NCBI RefSeq assembly: GCF_002994635.1
Contig: NZ_PVNL01000049.1
Location: 1-64,000, forward strand
Source of the DNA: Enhygromyxa salina
Lineage (GTDB): Bacteria > Myxococcota_A > Polyangia > Nannocystales > Nannocystaceae
DNA: 64,000 nt
Reading direction: 5' to 3'
The notes beneath the pieces are model-generated. The model saw only the letters and a list, made by a program, of their open reading frames with translations. It had not been told where the DNA came from and did not search any database. A program made the translations under genes and the position numbers. Below are positions 27,863 to 37,036 of this stretch, one piece after another. Each line of letters begins with the position of its first letter. Positions within the stretch are counted from its first letter, which is position 1.

Positions 27863-28750
27863 ATGTCCAGTCCCTTCCAGCTGACGCTTGGCCTCGACAT
27901 GCGCCCCCAGACCACGGGCGCGACACAGTATGCGCTGTGGCTGTGTCGGGCCGCGAACCTGCAGCCTGCCGGCCACGTGCACGCGGTCCACGTGATCGAT
28001 CCCCCGGCGATGGTCGAGCTGAGCCGTCACGTCGACGAGCAGACCATGCTTGGGGCGTTCAAGCGACGTGGCAAAGAGATCCTCGACGAGATCGCCCACG
28101 GCGCGCGGCTTCACGCGCCAGAAGTACGCGGCGGCGACGTGCTCGACGAGCTCGAGGCTGCCGCCCGCGAGCAATCGAGCACAGCCTTGCTGGTCAGCAG
28201 GCGCGCTGGCGCTGGCGCTCGCCTGGCGCTCACGCGGCTGGGCTCGACGGCGCGTCGGCTGCTTCGGCGCCTCGCGCAGCCAACGATCGTCGTCCCGCCG
28301 GATCTGCTGTGCTCGAGCGTCGGCGACGGACCCGTGCTCGTCGCCGTGGACTTCAGCGAGGACTCGGCGCGGGCGCTGGCGTGGGCGCGATCGGTCGCCA
28401 CTGTAATCGGGCGCAAGCTCGAATTGGTTCACTTCGCCGAGATGCCCGATCAGCTCGGCTATGCAGGGCTGATCCAGAGCGAGCGCTGGGACCAGCTCGC
28501 CAATGAGATCCTCGACAGCGCGCGGGGGAGCATGGTGGCCTTCGTTCGCAACCACCGCGCCGCGGACCTGCGGACGACCGTGCTGCGCGGCTCCACGCTG
28601 CCAGCGCTGCCGGACTACGCCGCGTCGCGCCACGCCTGTCTGCTGGTCACGGGGTCGGGCCACCATGGGCTCGCGCACCGGGCGATCGTGCCATCGGTCG
28701 CCTCGGAGACAGCCGCGCTGTCGTCGGTGCCGGTCGCGGTGGTTCCCTGA
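27863..28750 (+). CDS. Tandem universal stress protein
   Basis: The 295-residue product holds two UspA-type domains, roughly residues 5-145 and 155-295. Each has the alternating alpha/beta pattern and ends in a hydrophobic strand (PTIVVP and VPVAVVP). The second begins VLVAVDFSEDSARALAWA, the usual UspA start. The ATP-binding signature G-x2-G-x9-G-S/T is only loosely kept (RLGSTARRLLR in domain one), so nucleotide binding is uncertain. Tandem forms are common in soil bacteria under stress control. The stop is 33 bp from that of the convergent COQ4-like gene. Confidence 0.82.
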   Translation: MSSPFQLTLGLDMRPQTTGATQYALWLCRAANLQPAGHVHAVHVIDPPAMVELSRHVDEQTMLGAFKRRGKEILDEIAHGARLHAPEVRGGDVLDELEAAAREQSSTALLVSRRAGAGARLALTRLGSTARRLLRRLAQPTIVVPPDLLCSSVGDGPVLVAVDFSEDSARALAWARSVATVIGRKLELVHFAEMPDQLGYAGLIQSERWDQLANEILDSARGSMVAFVRNHRAADLRTTVLRGSTLPALPDYAASRHACLLVTGSGHHGLAHRAIVPSVASETAALSSVPVAVVP

Positions 28751-28783
28751 CCGGTCGATCGGTGAAGGGGCCGAGTCGGGGCC

Positions 28784-29710
28784 CTACGCGATGCCGTAGC
28801 GCTCGCGCAGCGCGGTGACCGGCTCGCCGACGTCGGCCCAGGGATCCCACGCGAGCAAGTCGAACCCGGTGCGGCGTCCGCTGACGTAGCTGTCGAGCAA
28901 GATCCCGACGTCGACCTGGGCGACGGCGGGCGCGGCGTCGGTCGGCAGCTTCGCGCCGAGGTTGAACAGCAACAAAGAGAACTCGAGCATGGTGAAGCCG
29001 CCGGCGCCCATGCAGCCTGCCTCGAACCCGGCCATGCGGATCTCGCCGTCGATGTCCGTGGGCGCGCCGACGAGGACGTGACCCATGTCGTGGAACACCA
29101 TCGGCTCGGGGAGGCCACCGCGCTGACCGGGGAGCCGAAAGCCGTTGGTCTGGCAGTGCTCGAAGAAGTCGCGGCCAAGCGTGCCGGGGGGCAGCTCGGC
29201 GAGGCCTTGGTAGCGGGCGGCCGTGCGGCGGTCGCCCAGGCGCACGACCGCCTTGATGAAGCGCCAGCGCTCGCCGAACCCACCGCGGCGCCACGCGGCC
29301 TCGAGCCGCTCGGTGGGCGGAAACCGGGGCATGAGCGCAGCGGTGAGGCGACGGTGGCGGCCCTCTAGCGTCCGACGCAGATCGTGCAGGGCGGGCTCGT
29401 CGGCGCGTCCGAGCGCCGCGGCGTAGGCCTCGAGTCGATCGAGGCGGGTGGCCGTCAGCGGCGGGACCAGCATCGCCGCGAGCACCAGGCGCTGAAGTAC
29501 GGCCGCGCGGGCGGGCTCGTCGGTGATCAGCGCGGCCAGCTGCGCGGGTGTTGGCGCGGAGTCGACGTCTGCGCTGGCGTCGACCTGCAGCTCGCTGGCG
29601 ACAAACCCGATGAGGCGAGCGACCCGCTCGTCGCTGGGGTGCTCGCTGACCCCGGCGAGCACCGCGAACACCGCCGGTTCAGCCCCTGCGTCAATCGACA
29701 GCTCCAGCAT
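28784..29710 (-). CDS. COQ4-like protein with extra N-terminal helical domain
   Basis: The 308-residue product (ATG at 29708-29710) has, at residues 207-223, the exact COQ4 metal motif HDxxH-x11-E: H207, D208, H211 and E223 in FHDMGHVLVGAPTDIDGE. Around it are the expected helices (FKEH-like FFEHCQTNGFRLPG and AGCMGAGGFTMLEFSL). COQ4 binds zinc and acts in ubiquinone biosynthesis, where the human protein carries out oxidative decarboxylation at ring C1. The first about 160 residues are an extra helical domain, possibly TerB-like, which I cannot assign. The frame is open upstream into the divergent cysteine synthase; the chosen start leaves 102 bp between them. No other quinone genes are nearby. 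Confidence 0.7.
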   Translation of the reverse strand: MLELSIDAGAEPAVFAVLAGVSEHPSDERVARLIGFVASELQVDASADVDSAPTPAQLAALITDEPARAAVLQRLVLAAMLVPPLTATRLDRLEAYAAALGRADEPALHDLRRTLEGRHRRLTAALMPRFPPTERLEAAWRRGGFGERWRFIKAVVRLGDRRTAARYQGLAELPPGTLGRDFFEHCQTNGFRLPGQRGGLPEPMVFHDMGHVLVGAPTDIDGEIRMAGFEAGCMGAGGFTMLEFSLLLFNLGAKLPTDAAPAVAQVDVGILLDSYVSGRRTGFDLLAWDPWADVGEPVTALRERYGIA

Positions 29711-29812
29711 GGTCGCCTCAGCTCGTTTCCTCCACCGTACCAGAGACCTGGCTCGAGCGGGACGTGTTAGCGTCCGCGCAAGCCAGTCCGACCACCGCGA
29801 CCTCGACCACTC

Positions 29813-30766
29813 ATGCGCAGCATCCTCGATGCGATCGGCGACACGCCGCTGATCCCCCTGCGGGTCTTGGGCCGCGAGCTCCCGCGCCGGATCTTGGTCA
29901 AGTGCGAGCATCTCAACCCTGGCGGCAGCGTCAAGGATCGACTGGCCAAGGCGATCGTCGACGACGCCGAGGCCCGCGGGGTGCTGCGCCCAGGCATGAC
30001 CTTGATCGAGGCCACGGCCGGCAACACCGGGGTCGGTCTGGCGTTGGTCGCGGCCACCCGCGGCTACGAGCTGGTCTGCGTGATGCCCGAGAAGATGAGC
30101 GTCGACAAGCGGCGGGTGCTGGCCTCGCTCGGCGCGGAGGTCATCATCACCGCGAACGCGCCACCCACCAGCCCGCAGAACTTTCAGAATGTCGCCAAGG
30201 CCCTGGCCGCGGAGCGGGGGTGGTTCGCGACCGACCAGTTCCAGAACCCGGTCAATGTGCAGATCCACGCGGACACGACGGGCGCCGAGATCCTCCGGCA
30301 AGTCGGCGGCCCGGTCGGGGCATTCGTGGCGGGCGCCGGAACCGGGGGCACGATCAGCGGCGTGGCCCTGGCCGTGAAACAGGCGTGGCCAGCCGCGCGC
30401 ATCGTGCTCGCCGATCCGGTCGGATCGGGACTAGCGAGCTGGGTCGAGACCGGCGAGGTCGGACCCGACGGCAGCTACGCGGTGGAGGGGATCGGATCGA
30501 GTCAACCACCCGCCAACCTCCACCGTGAGCTGATCGACAGCGCCGAGCGGATCAGCGACGACGAGAGCTTCGAGACCGCACGCCGACTGGTCGCCGAAGA
30601 GGGCCTGCTGGTCGGCGGCTCCGCCGGTACCAACGTCGCGGCCGCGCTGCGCGTCGCCGCGCGCGACGACATCGATGGCCCCGTCGTCACGGTCTTGCCC
30701 GATTCGTGGGACCGCTACTTCAGCACACAGTGGATGCAAGATTGGGGTCGGCGGATACGCAAATAA
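29813..30766 (+). CDS. PLP-dependent cysteine synthase / cystathionine beta-synthase-like enzyme
   Basis: The 317-residue enzyme has the PLP lysine K41 in PGGSVKDR, the substrate loop EATAGNTGVGLAL, the phosphate-binding GAGTGGTISG, and the AVEGIGSSQPP segment. The core length and motifs fit cysteine synthase (O-acetylserine plus sulfide to cysteine) or the catalytic core of cystathionine beta-synthase; there is no C-terminal CBS domain. The choice between them cannot be made from motifs alone. The start overlaps nothing and the upstream 102 bp serve as a divergent promoter region with the COQ4-like gene. Confidence 0.88.
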   Translation: MRSILDAIGDTPLIPLRVLGRELPRRILVKCEHLNPGGSVKDRLAKAIVDDAEARGVLRPGMTLIEATAGNTGVGLALVAATRGYELVCVMPEKMSVDKRRVLASLGAEVIITANAPPTSPQNFQNVAKALAAERGWFATDQFQNPVNVQIHADTTGAEILRQVGGPVGAFVAGAGTGGTISGVALAVKQAWPAARIVLADPVGSGLASWVETGEVGPDGSYAVEGIGSSQPPANLHRELIDSAERISDDESFETARRLVAEEGLLVGGSAGTNVAAALRVAARDDIDGPVVTVLPDSWDRYFSTQWMQDWGRRIRK

Positions 30767-30804
30767 TTCGAGCTATTCGCTGGCCCGGTGCACACTTCAT
30801 CAGC

Positions 30805-32112
30805 ATGGTGGCTTGGCGGGCAATACTCACCTCGTTTGTTTGTGTGGCTGGGTTCGGGTGTGCAGACCCCGAGCTCGAGCAGCTGTTCGATGGGGCCGAT
30901 AGCCACACCGATGATGGGTGGGCGACCGAGTCTGAGTCCGAGTCTGATGGCGACACTGGGGCCGATGGCCACACCGACGACGGCAGCGAGGAGACGCCAC
31001 CGCCAGATCCACCCAGTCCGCCCGACCCCGCTCCCGAACAACCCACACCCGATCCCCAGACGGGGGGCTGTCAGTTCGACCTGGTGTGGCCGACCACGGG
31101 CACCGCCGATGCCCAGACCCTCGTCCACGACGCGTACGGCCCGCGCTTGCTCGGCGGCAACTACGACTGGCATGGCGGCATTGATCTGCCCGGTCGCAGC
31201 GACGACGACGGCTTTCACGATCCGGTCCACGCCGTCGCCGACGGCAGCATCTACGCGATCGGAAACCGCCCGAGCCCCAACCAGGGGGCGCTCTCCAGTT
31301 ACTCGGCGTCAGCTGGCAACGTCATCGTCCTCGAGCACGAGGCGGCCGATCTGCACCCCGGCGCCGAGACCCTCTACAGCCTGTATCTGCACCTCGATAC
31401 AATCGAGCTCGACGCGTTCTCGGCCCGACTCGCCGACAACATGGACGAAGTGACGCCGATCGATCTGCGCGAGTATTACTACCTCGGCGGCGCGGGCACG
31501 ACATCGGACAACCGCGGCCACCGACGCTCGACCTTCAAGTCCAGCGGGGAGCCGATCACGGCGTATCCGCGGGTCCGACGGCAAGATCCGCTGGCGATCA
31601 TCGGCGACAGCGGGGCGACCTACGAGCACCTGCACTTCGAGATCCGCGAGACCTCGCCGACTTCGGACCACGCCCGCAACCCCTTCGCCTATCTGCCGCA
31701 CCTGGACCTGACCCAGCACAGCGCCAGCCTGAGCATCGAGGGAGGGGTCGTGCGCGCGCTCGTCGAGATCCCGCGGGCCGGCGGCAGCATGGGCGCGACG
31801 ACGGATCTGAGCCAACAGCTCGACGTCGACACCATCGCCCTGCAAGTGCGTGATCTGCAGGGCGGCGTGCTCGACGAGCTTCGCGTCGACCTCTCGAAGA
31901 TCGCGCAGCTCGGTGATCCAGATCAGCCGCTGCTCGAGCTCGAGGGGATTGGGCTGCGCCTCGCCCCCAACGACTTCGACAGCAGCAGCTCGAGCTGGCA
32001 GCTCGAGATCGAGTTCTTGGGGCTCGGCCTGGTCGGGCTGCTCCCGATCCTCGATGAGGTCTTCGCGCTCGAGGTCACGGATCTGTGCGGCAACCGGTTC
32101 ACGACCATGTGA
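30805..32112 (+). CDS. M23 family metallopeptidase lipoprotein
   Basis: Translation probably begins at the ATG at 30805 (the frame is open from 30706, overlapping cysS/cbs). The 435-residue product has a signal peptide with lipobox FGC (C19), then an acidic Thr/Ser/Asp and Pro-rich linker to about residue 90. The peptidase domain shows the LytM-type zinc ligands in DWHGGIDLPG and EHLHFEIR (HxxxD and HxH). The C-terminal about 130 residues form a separate beta-rich domain. M23 enzymes cut peptidoglycan cross-bridges; the lipid anchor suggests envelope remodelling or prey-wall attack. Confidence 0.85.
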   Translation: MVAWRAILTSFVCVAGFGCADPELEQLFDGADSHTDDGWATESESESDGDTGADGHTDDGSEETPPPDPPSPPDPAPEQPTPDPQTGGCQFDLVWPTTGTADAQTLVHDAYGPRLLGGNYDWHGGIDLPGRSDDDGFHDPVHAVADGSIYAIGNRPSPNQGALSSYSASAGNVIVLEHEAADLHPGAETLYSLYLHLDTIELDAFSARLADNMDEVTPIDLREYYYLGGAGTTSDNRGHRRSTFKSSGEPITAYPRVRRQDPLAIIGDSGATYEHLHFEIRETSPTSDHARNPFAYLPHLDLTQHSASLSIEGGVVRALVEIPRAGGSMGATTDLSQQLDVDTIALQVRDLQGGVLDELRVDLSKIAQLGDPDQPLLELEGIGLRLAPNDFDSSSSSWQLEIEFLGLGLVGLLPILDEVFALEVTDLCGNRFTTM

Positions 32113-32126
32113 ACGATGCTCTAGCG

Positions 32127-32978
32127 CTAGCGCTCCTCGCAGCCCACTTGGCGGGTGTGGGCGCCGGGCCAGCCCTCGAACACGCTGCGCAGCTCGTGCA
32201 CGCGCGCGTCGCCGAGCTCGTCGCCGAGCAGCTGCGCGAAGCGATCGCCCGCGTTGAAGCGCAGCCGGTTGTAGCGGTTCCAGGCCGAGAGCTGCTCGGG
32301 ATCGGTCGGTGCGTCGCGCAGGCCCGCGCGCTCCTCCGCGACGTGGCGCTGCAGCGAGCTGTCGTCGCCGCTGCGCGCACGCCCGGCGACCTTGGTCAGC
32401 TGTCGCCGAACCTGCGCGAGCGGGAGCTCGTCGAGGCCCGGCGTCTCGGGATCGAGCTCGCGCAGGATCTCGAGGTAGTACGCGCGCTCTTGCTCGGCGA
32501 AGGCCTGCAGCGCGCGGTCCCACGCCTGCTGCTCGTCGGGCTCGAGGGCGAGATCCTCGATCTCTTGGGCCTCGAGCCGCTTGGGGTAGTCCATGCGGAT
32601 GTCGCAGTGGCGGGCCATGGCCTCGAGCTCCGCCTGACTTTGGTTGTAGTAGGACAGCTCGCCGGTCACGGCGCGCTCGGCCAAAACCTGGTTTTGGGTC
32701 TCGAGCAGGGCGAGCTGGTCTTCGACCGCGAGCGCGTGGGCTTCGGCGGCGCGGCTGGCCGGGTGGGGGCGGGCGCCGGCCACCAGCGGGTCGAGCACTC
32801 GTGCGGGGGACGAGGCGCTCGGCGGGCTGGAACTGTCGGGCGGGCAGTCGCTGGGGACCGGATCCCGCTCGATGAGCTCGAGCTCGTAGGCCGCGACCAC
32901 GCCCAGCGCGATCAGGATCCCGAGCAAGGTTGGCAGGGCGCGCGCCAACCCAGAGCCAGCCGCTGTCGGAGTCGACAT
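32127..32978 (-). CDS. Membrane-anchored helical protein, unknown function
   Basis: The 283-residue product has an N-terminal transmembrane anchor (about residues 13-31), a Ser/Pro linker, and a long helical domain with many Glu and Arg (ALAVEDQLALLETQNQVLAERA). A GELSYYNQSQAELEAMARHCDIRMDYP segment looks conserved, as does the C-terminal NRYNRLRFNAGDRFAQLLGDELGDARVHEL. The latter has the pattern of a short helical module seen in other myxobacterial hypotheticals. It converges with the M23 gene (14 bp between stops). No family is recognised. Confidence 0.65.
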   Translation of the reverse strand: MSTPTAAGSGLARALPTLLGILIALGVVAAYELELIERDPVPSDCPPDSSSPPSASSPARVLDPLVAGARPHPASRAAEAHALAVEDQLALLETQNQVLAERAVTGELSYYNQSQAELEAMARHCDIRMDYPKRLEAQEIEDLALEPDEQQAWDRALQAFAEQERAYYLEILRELDPETPGLDELPLAQVRRQLTKVAGRARSGDDSSLQRHVAEERAGLRDAPTDPEQLSAWNRYNRLRFNAGDRFAQLLGDELGDARVHELRSVFEGWPGAHTRQVGCEER

Positions 32979-33042
32979 GCGGGTAATTTACTACCCATCA
33001 CGGCCGAGCGCGCCGCGATTTTCCGATCGGTGGTTCGGGCGC

Positions 33043-33681
33043 TCAGGTCGGTCGGGCGAAGCGCTCGCGTGCACGCTCGACCTGCGCTCGCGTCGTGCAG
33101 CCGTCGAGGTGATCGTTGACCAAGCCCATGGCCTGCATGAACGCGTAGGCGGTGGTCGGACCAAAGAACGCGAAGCCGCGGCGCTTGAGATCCTTGGCCA
33201 TGGCGATCGACTCGGGCGAGCGACCGAGCTGGGTCAGGGCGGCCTTGGTCATGCGCTTGGGCCGGGTGCGCGGCTCGGGCTCCCAACGCCAGAAGTAGGC
33301 CGCGAGCGAGCCAAACTCCTCGGCCAGCGCGACCGCTTGCTTGGCGTTGTTGAGCGTGGCCTCGATCTTGCCCCGATGGCGGACGATCCCCGCGTCGGCC
33401 AGCAGGCGATCGATCCGGCTGCTCGCGCGCCAGCGGGCGATCGCCTCGAAGTCGAAGTCTGCGAACGCGCGCCGAAAGTTGTCGCGCTTGCGCAAGATCG
33501 TCAGCCAGCTGAGCCCGGACTGAAAGCCCTCGAGGCACAGCTTCTCGAACAGGCGGTGGTCGTCGTCGACCGGGAAGCCCCACTCCTGGTCGTGATAGTG
33601 CTGGTAGTCCGGGTGTTCGCCGCACCACCAGCAGCGCCGCTGGTCCCCGTCTTGGATCAACCCCGGGCTGAGCCTGGTCAC
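33043..33681 (-). CDS. tag: DNA-3-methyladenine glycosylase I
   Basis: The 212-residue enzyme removes 3-methyladenine from alkylated DNA. It matches Tag along its length: the zinc-knuckle start RCWWCGEHPDYQHYHDQEWG, the helix CLEGFQSGLSWLTILRKR with the catalytic glutamate in CLEG, DAGIVRHRGKI, and the end KRRGFAFFGPTTAYAFMQAMGLVNDH. The usual length is about 190 residues. It stands alone, with 64 bp to the next gene on its strand. It adds to the DNA repair content of the window (nth, mrfA/mrfB). Confidence 0.95.
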   Translation of the reverse strand: MTRLSPGLIQDGDQRRCWWCGEHPDYQHYHDQEWGFPVDDDHRLFEKLCLEGFQSGLSWLTILRKRDNFRRAFADFDFEAIARWRASSRIDRLLADAGIVRHRGKIEATLNNAKQAVALAEEFGSLAAYFWRWEPEPRTRPKRMTKAALTQLGRSPESIAMAKDLKRRGFAFFGPTTAYAFMQAMGLVNDHLDGCTTRAQVERARERFARPT

Positions 33682-33818
33682 AGGTGCAGCATGCCCGTCC
33701 GAGACCCAGCCGAACAGCCTGTAGCGGCGTCCAAGCGAGTGTTTGATCTGCGTGGACCGCTCATTTTCGGGTGATCTTGCAACCGCCCAGCCCTTGCGCG
33801 AAACACTAGGCCCCGACG

Positions 33819-34550
33819 ATGCGCATCGCCGACGAATTCCGCCGCCTGTGGCAAGGCGTGCGCCTGTTCGCTCTCATTAGCTGGTTCCACGGGTTCAAGA
33901 TCGCCGGGAACATCATCGATCGGCGCGGCGGCGTGATCGAGCAACGGATCGCGCGACTGATGAGCCGGCGGATCCTCGCGGTGCTCGACATGCACGTCAC
34001 CGTAGAGGGCCAAGAGCACGCCAAGTGCATCGAGAACTACGCGGTCGCGAGCAACCACCTCAGCTACCTCGACTGGGTGCTGATCCTGGCCGAGTTCCCG
34101 AATTCGGTCAGCTTCATCGCCAAGCGGGCGGTGACCCTGATGCCGGTGTTCGGCTCGTATCTGCGCAACCGCGGGGTGCTGATCGATCGCCGCAAGGGCC
34201 AGACGGCGCGCTCGGTCATCCGCGAGGCGGCCGGGTCGAGCCCGTGGCCGCTGCTGATCTTCCCGGAGGGCACGCGCAGCCCCGACGGCAACCTGCAGCC
34301 GTTTCGCCGCGCGGGCATTCGGATCTTGACCGACCAGGGGCTCAAGCTGCTCCCGGTCGTGTTGCTCGGCACCTACGAGGGGCTGAGCCGGGAAGCCCGC
34401 TGCATCCGCACGGGGCAACGCCTGCACATGATCATCTTGCCGCCGATCGACCCCAAAGAAATGGGCTCGGTGGCGGCCTGTGATGAGCTCGAGCGCGTGA
34501 TCAACGAGACCTACGACGCGCGCCGAGCCGAGTTCGAGCGAAAGTCGTAG
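33819..34550 (+). CDS. Lysophospholipid acyltransferase (PlsC family)
   Basis: The 243-residue product carries the acyltransferase motifs NHLSYLDW (H80 and D85 of NHx4D) and FPEGTRS (residues 148-154), with the expected spacing. It probably acylates 1-acyl-glycerol-3-phosphate or another lysolipid in the inner membrane. The N-terminal about 60 residues have a hydrophobic, membrane-associating segment. It is followed after 9 bp by a large unknown protein on the same strand, so they are probably co-transcribed. Confidence 0.88.
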   Translation: MRIADEFRRLWQGVRLFALISWFHGFKIAGNIIDRRGGVIEQRIARLMSRRILAVLDMHVTVEGQEHAKCIENYAVASNHLSYLDWVLILAEFPNSVSFIAKRAVTLMPVFGSYLRNRGVLIDRRKGQTARSVIREAAGSSPWPLLIFPEGTRSPDGNLQPFRRAGIRILTDQGLKLLPVVLLGTYEGLSREARCIRTGQRLHMIILPPIDPKEMGSVAACDELERVINETYDARRAEFERKS

Positions 34551-34559
34551 TGTTTCCGC

Positions 34560-36431
34560 ATGTCCGAGACCGAGCCGGCAGCCCCGCTGCCCGACACGCA
34601 ACCAAAGCCCCTCGAGCTCGTGACCGTCGAGCCGCCGCCGCCCGAGCAGCGCGCTCGTCGCGACGCCCGGTTCGCGCTGCCCGGGGAGAAACGAACCCGC
34701 TACTCGCTGCCGACGGCGCTCGAGTCCGGATCACCCGTTGGCTATCGCAGCCGGGTGGGCATGAGCCAGGCCGAAGGTCGCGCGGCCTTGAAGCTGCTGT
34801 GCCTGGAGGCGCCGACCGGGTTTGGCCCGGTCGCGTCGGTGCCCGAGCAGGAGCTGTTCGAGGAGTCGGCGCTCGGCGTGCTCAGCTCGCGGCAGTCGAC
34901 CAACTACCGGGGTCAGCGGCAGGTCAGCTTTGGACCCGACGACAGCCAGACGATCGCCGGGATCCTGCGCAGCCTGACCGGCGCCGACGGACCGGGTGAG
35001 GGCAAGGTCCTCGATGGCGCCAGCTACACCCACGTGGTGCTCTCGCGTCCGTATCGGACCCCGTTCACGCTGTTGCTGACCTTCGTCGGCCACAAGCCCG
35101 TGCGCAGCCTGTTGAGCGTGCCGATCCGCGCGATCCGCAAGCAGCTGTTTCACGAGAGCGACATCCCGACGATCGGCTACCTGCAGCAGCTGCACGTGGG
35201 GATCTTGGCGGACACGCTCGAGCGCGCGGTCGTCATCGCTTCGCAGGGGCGTCGGCGCGCGCAGATCTTTCAGGCTCCGTTCTGTGGCCGCAACCGCGAG
35301 CGCAACGCAGGCGCGATCGCCCGGCTCGAGCGAATGTGCAAGCTCGGCAGCGAAGATCGCCGCCACGGCTGGCAGGTTGCGATGGTCGTGCAAGTCGGCG
35401 CGGCGCTCGAGCATGAGCAGGTCCGCTTCGACTCGGAGCTCGACGAAGACGCGGCCAAGCACCTGTGGCGCAAGCTCGGCGCCAACTTGCTGGCGTTTCG
35501 CAGCGAGCGGATCCAGCCCGGGGTCAACTTCGAGGACAAGGCCCCGCCGCAGTATCGCGCCCGCCAGGACATGGACGTGCCCGAGGCGTTCACGGTCCAG
35601 GCGGGCCGCGCCGGCTACAACGCGTTCGCGCGCTGGACTGGCCTCGAGCGCGAGCGAGCCAAAGAGATCATGTTGCTCGATCGGGTCGACGTGCTGACGC
35701 CGGGCGGGAAGCAGCGCCTGCACAAGATCCAGCAGAAGCTCGAGACGATCACCGACCGCGTGGTCGCGCAGCTGCCCAAGTGGGCTGATCTACCCCTGGC
35801 CAAGGCGCTCTCGCGCAACGCCGAGCGCGGCCGCAAAGCGTTCGCGCTGGCCGGCCAGCGGATCTACATCGCCGGCCTGTCGCAGCGAGAGGTCGAGGCG
35901 CTGGGGCTCGACTGGGAGCTGGCGATTCGGGCGGTCGGCGCTTCGGCCTGTCGCGGGGCGCTCTACGCCGAGCTGATGGGGGTGGTGGATCTGCCCGAGG
36001 ACTGCGACCTGCTCGCCGGGATCTGCATGATGGCCGGCCCCGTCAACCAGGACGACATCGGCAAGACCCACTTTGGGATGCCGGACCTGCTCGCTGACAA
36101 CTCGGGCTTCGCCAGCCGCGATCCAACCGCGCTGCTGGTCTGGACCTTCAAGGCCAAGACCGTCGCCGATCCGATCGGCAACGAAGAGCAGCTGCTCAAC
36201 GCCGCCCGCAAGGGGGCCCTGGTCGATCTTCGCGCAGCTCCCCACGAGATCGTCGCGATCGCCGAAGGCGGACGCGTGCAACCCATGCGCGCCCGCGCAG
36301 GTAAACACAGTCGCGAGCGCGCGTACGCGGACGTCGACAACTTCGTACGCGACGCGACCGGCCTCGACATCCCCGGCAACCGCGGCGAAGCATGGCCCGA
36401 AGACTGGAGCTCCCAACCCCTCTGGCCCTGA
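34560..36431 (+). CDS. Large cytoplasmic protein of unknown function
   Basis: This 623-residue protein has no signal peptide, membrane segment or motif I recognise. It begins with a Pro/Glu-rich disordered stretch (residues 1-40), then a mostly globular region with mixed helices. A strongly basic stretch lies at about 235-260 (GRRRAQIFQAPFCGRNRERN). A late segment reads DLLAGICMMAGPVNQDDIGKTHFG, and the protein ends PEDWSSQPLWP. Its base composition matches its neighbours. It starts 9 bp after the PlsC gene, so a role linked to lipids is possible but only positional. Its stop codon lies 6 bp before the first 106-bp repeat array. Confidence 0.6.
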   Translation: MSETEPAAPLPDTQPKPLELVTVEPPPPEQRARRDARFALPGEKRTRYSLPTALESGSPVGYRSRVGMSQAEGRAALKLLCLEAPTGFGPVASVPEQELFEESALGVLSSRQSTNYRGQRQVSFGPDDSQTIAGILRSLTGADGPGEGKVLDGASYTHVVLSRPYRTPFTLLLTFVGHKPVRSLLSVPIRAIRKQLFHESDIPTIGYLQQLHVGILADTLERAVVIASQGRRRAQIFQAPFCGRNRERNAGAIARLERMCKLGSEDRRHGWQVAMVVQVGAALEHEQVRFDSELDEDAAKHLWRKLGANLLAFRSERIQPGVNFEDKAPPQYRARQDMDVPEAFTVQAGRAGYNAFARWTGLERERAKEIMLLDRVDVLTPGGKQRLHKIQQKLETITDRVVAQLPKWADLPLAKALSRNAERGRKAFALAGQRIYIAGLSQREVEALGLDWELAIRAVGASACRGALYAELMGVVDLPEDCDLLAGICMMAGPVNQDDIGKTHFGMPDLLADNSGFASRDPTALLVWTFKAKTVADPIGNEEQLLNAARKGALVDLRAAPHEIVAIAEGGRVQPMRARAGKHSRERAYADVDNFVRDATGLDIPGNRGEAWPEDWSSQPLWP

Positions 36432-36437
36432 CCCAGC

Positions 36438-36644
36438 TATGACCCCCACAGGCGGCTTGGCACTTCGCGGTCACTCGCTTCGCTCGTTCCCAACGGGCTG
36501 GCTGTTTGCGAGCGCATGTGTGGCCCCCTGCAAGGGGGCTGTATATGACCCCACAGGCGGCTTGGCACTTCGCGGTCACTCGCTTCGCTCGCTCCCAACG
36601 GGCTGGCTGTTTGCGAGCGCATGTGTGGCCCCCTGCAGGGGCTC
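36438..36644 (+). repeat. 106-bp tandem repeat array A (two units)
   Basis: Two copies of a unit beginning TATGACCCC(C)ACAGGCGGCTT lie at 36438-36543 and 36544-36644 (the second is slightly shorter at its end). Each ends in a GC-rich hairpin, GCCCCCTGCAAGGGGGC in the first. The array begins 6 bp after the stop of the unknown gene at 34560-36431. The same unit occurs three times at 40374-40691. Open frames across the units on both strands are an effect of the 106-bp period and lack of stops, not genes. Confidence 0.9.
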
Positions 36645-36697
36645 TGAACACATTTCCTGTGTCCATCGATCGCACGACGTGCGGAAAAATCTCCCAG

Positions 36698-37036
36698 CTA
36701 TCGAGCTTCGGCTTCGTCGATGCCTGTGGTGATCAGCTGGGCAATGTGTGCCAGCAGCACGGGGGACACGGGGAGCGTGAACTCCACGCCGGTCATGCCT
36801 GGCAGCACCGTCGAGGCCCAGCGCACCTTCGCGGGGACGGCCAAGCTGCCGTACCCCGGCAGCTCGATCTCGAGCTCGATCATCTCCCCAGCGACGAGCG
36901 GGGGATCGACGTCCAACGAGACCATCGCACCCCGTTCACTGAGGTTCTCGGTGGTCCCGCGACCCTTGCCACCAGCTCGCCGCAAGCTCAGCCGATAGTG
37001 CACGGCCACCCGCAGCTGTGCACGTAGATCAGCCAC
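36698..37036 (-). CDS. PilZ-domain protein
   Basis: The 112-residue product (GTG start) is a stand-alone PilZ domain. It has an N-terminal arginine-containing stretch (VHYRLSLRRAGGKGR) standing in for RxxxR, and NLSERGAMV for the D/NxSxxG motif, followed by beta-barrel strands ending GVEFTLP. PilZ domains bind cyclic di-GMP, or in some lineages have lost that ability, and act in motility or polysaccharide control. It lies between the two repeat arrays, transcribed away from mrfA. Confidence 0.75.
   Translation of the reverse strand: MADLRAQLRVAVHYRLSLRRAGGKGRGTTENLSERGAMVSLDVDPPLVAGEMIELEIELPGYGSLAVPAKVRWASTVLPGMTGVEFTLPVSPVLLAHIAQLITTGIDEAEAR

Noticed and set aside
36437..36675. Open frames across the 106-bp repeats that read like short proteins
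   Set aside because: The same peptides recur in several frames because the period is 1 modulo 3 and the unit lacks stops; they have no ribosome-binding sites or domain.
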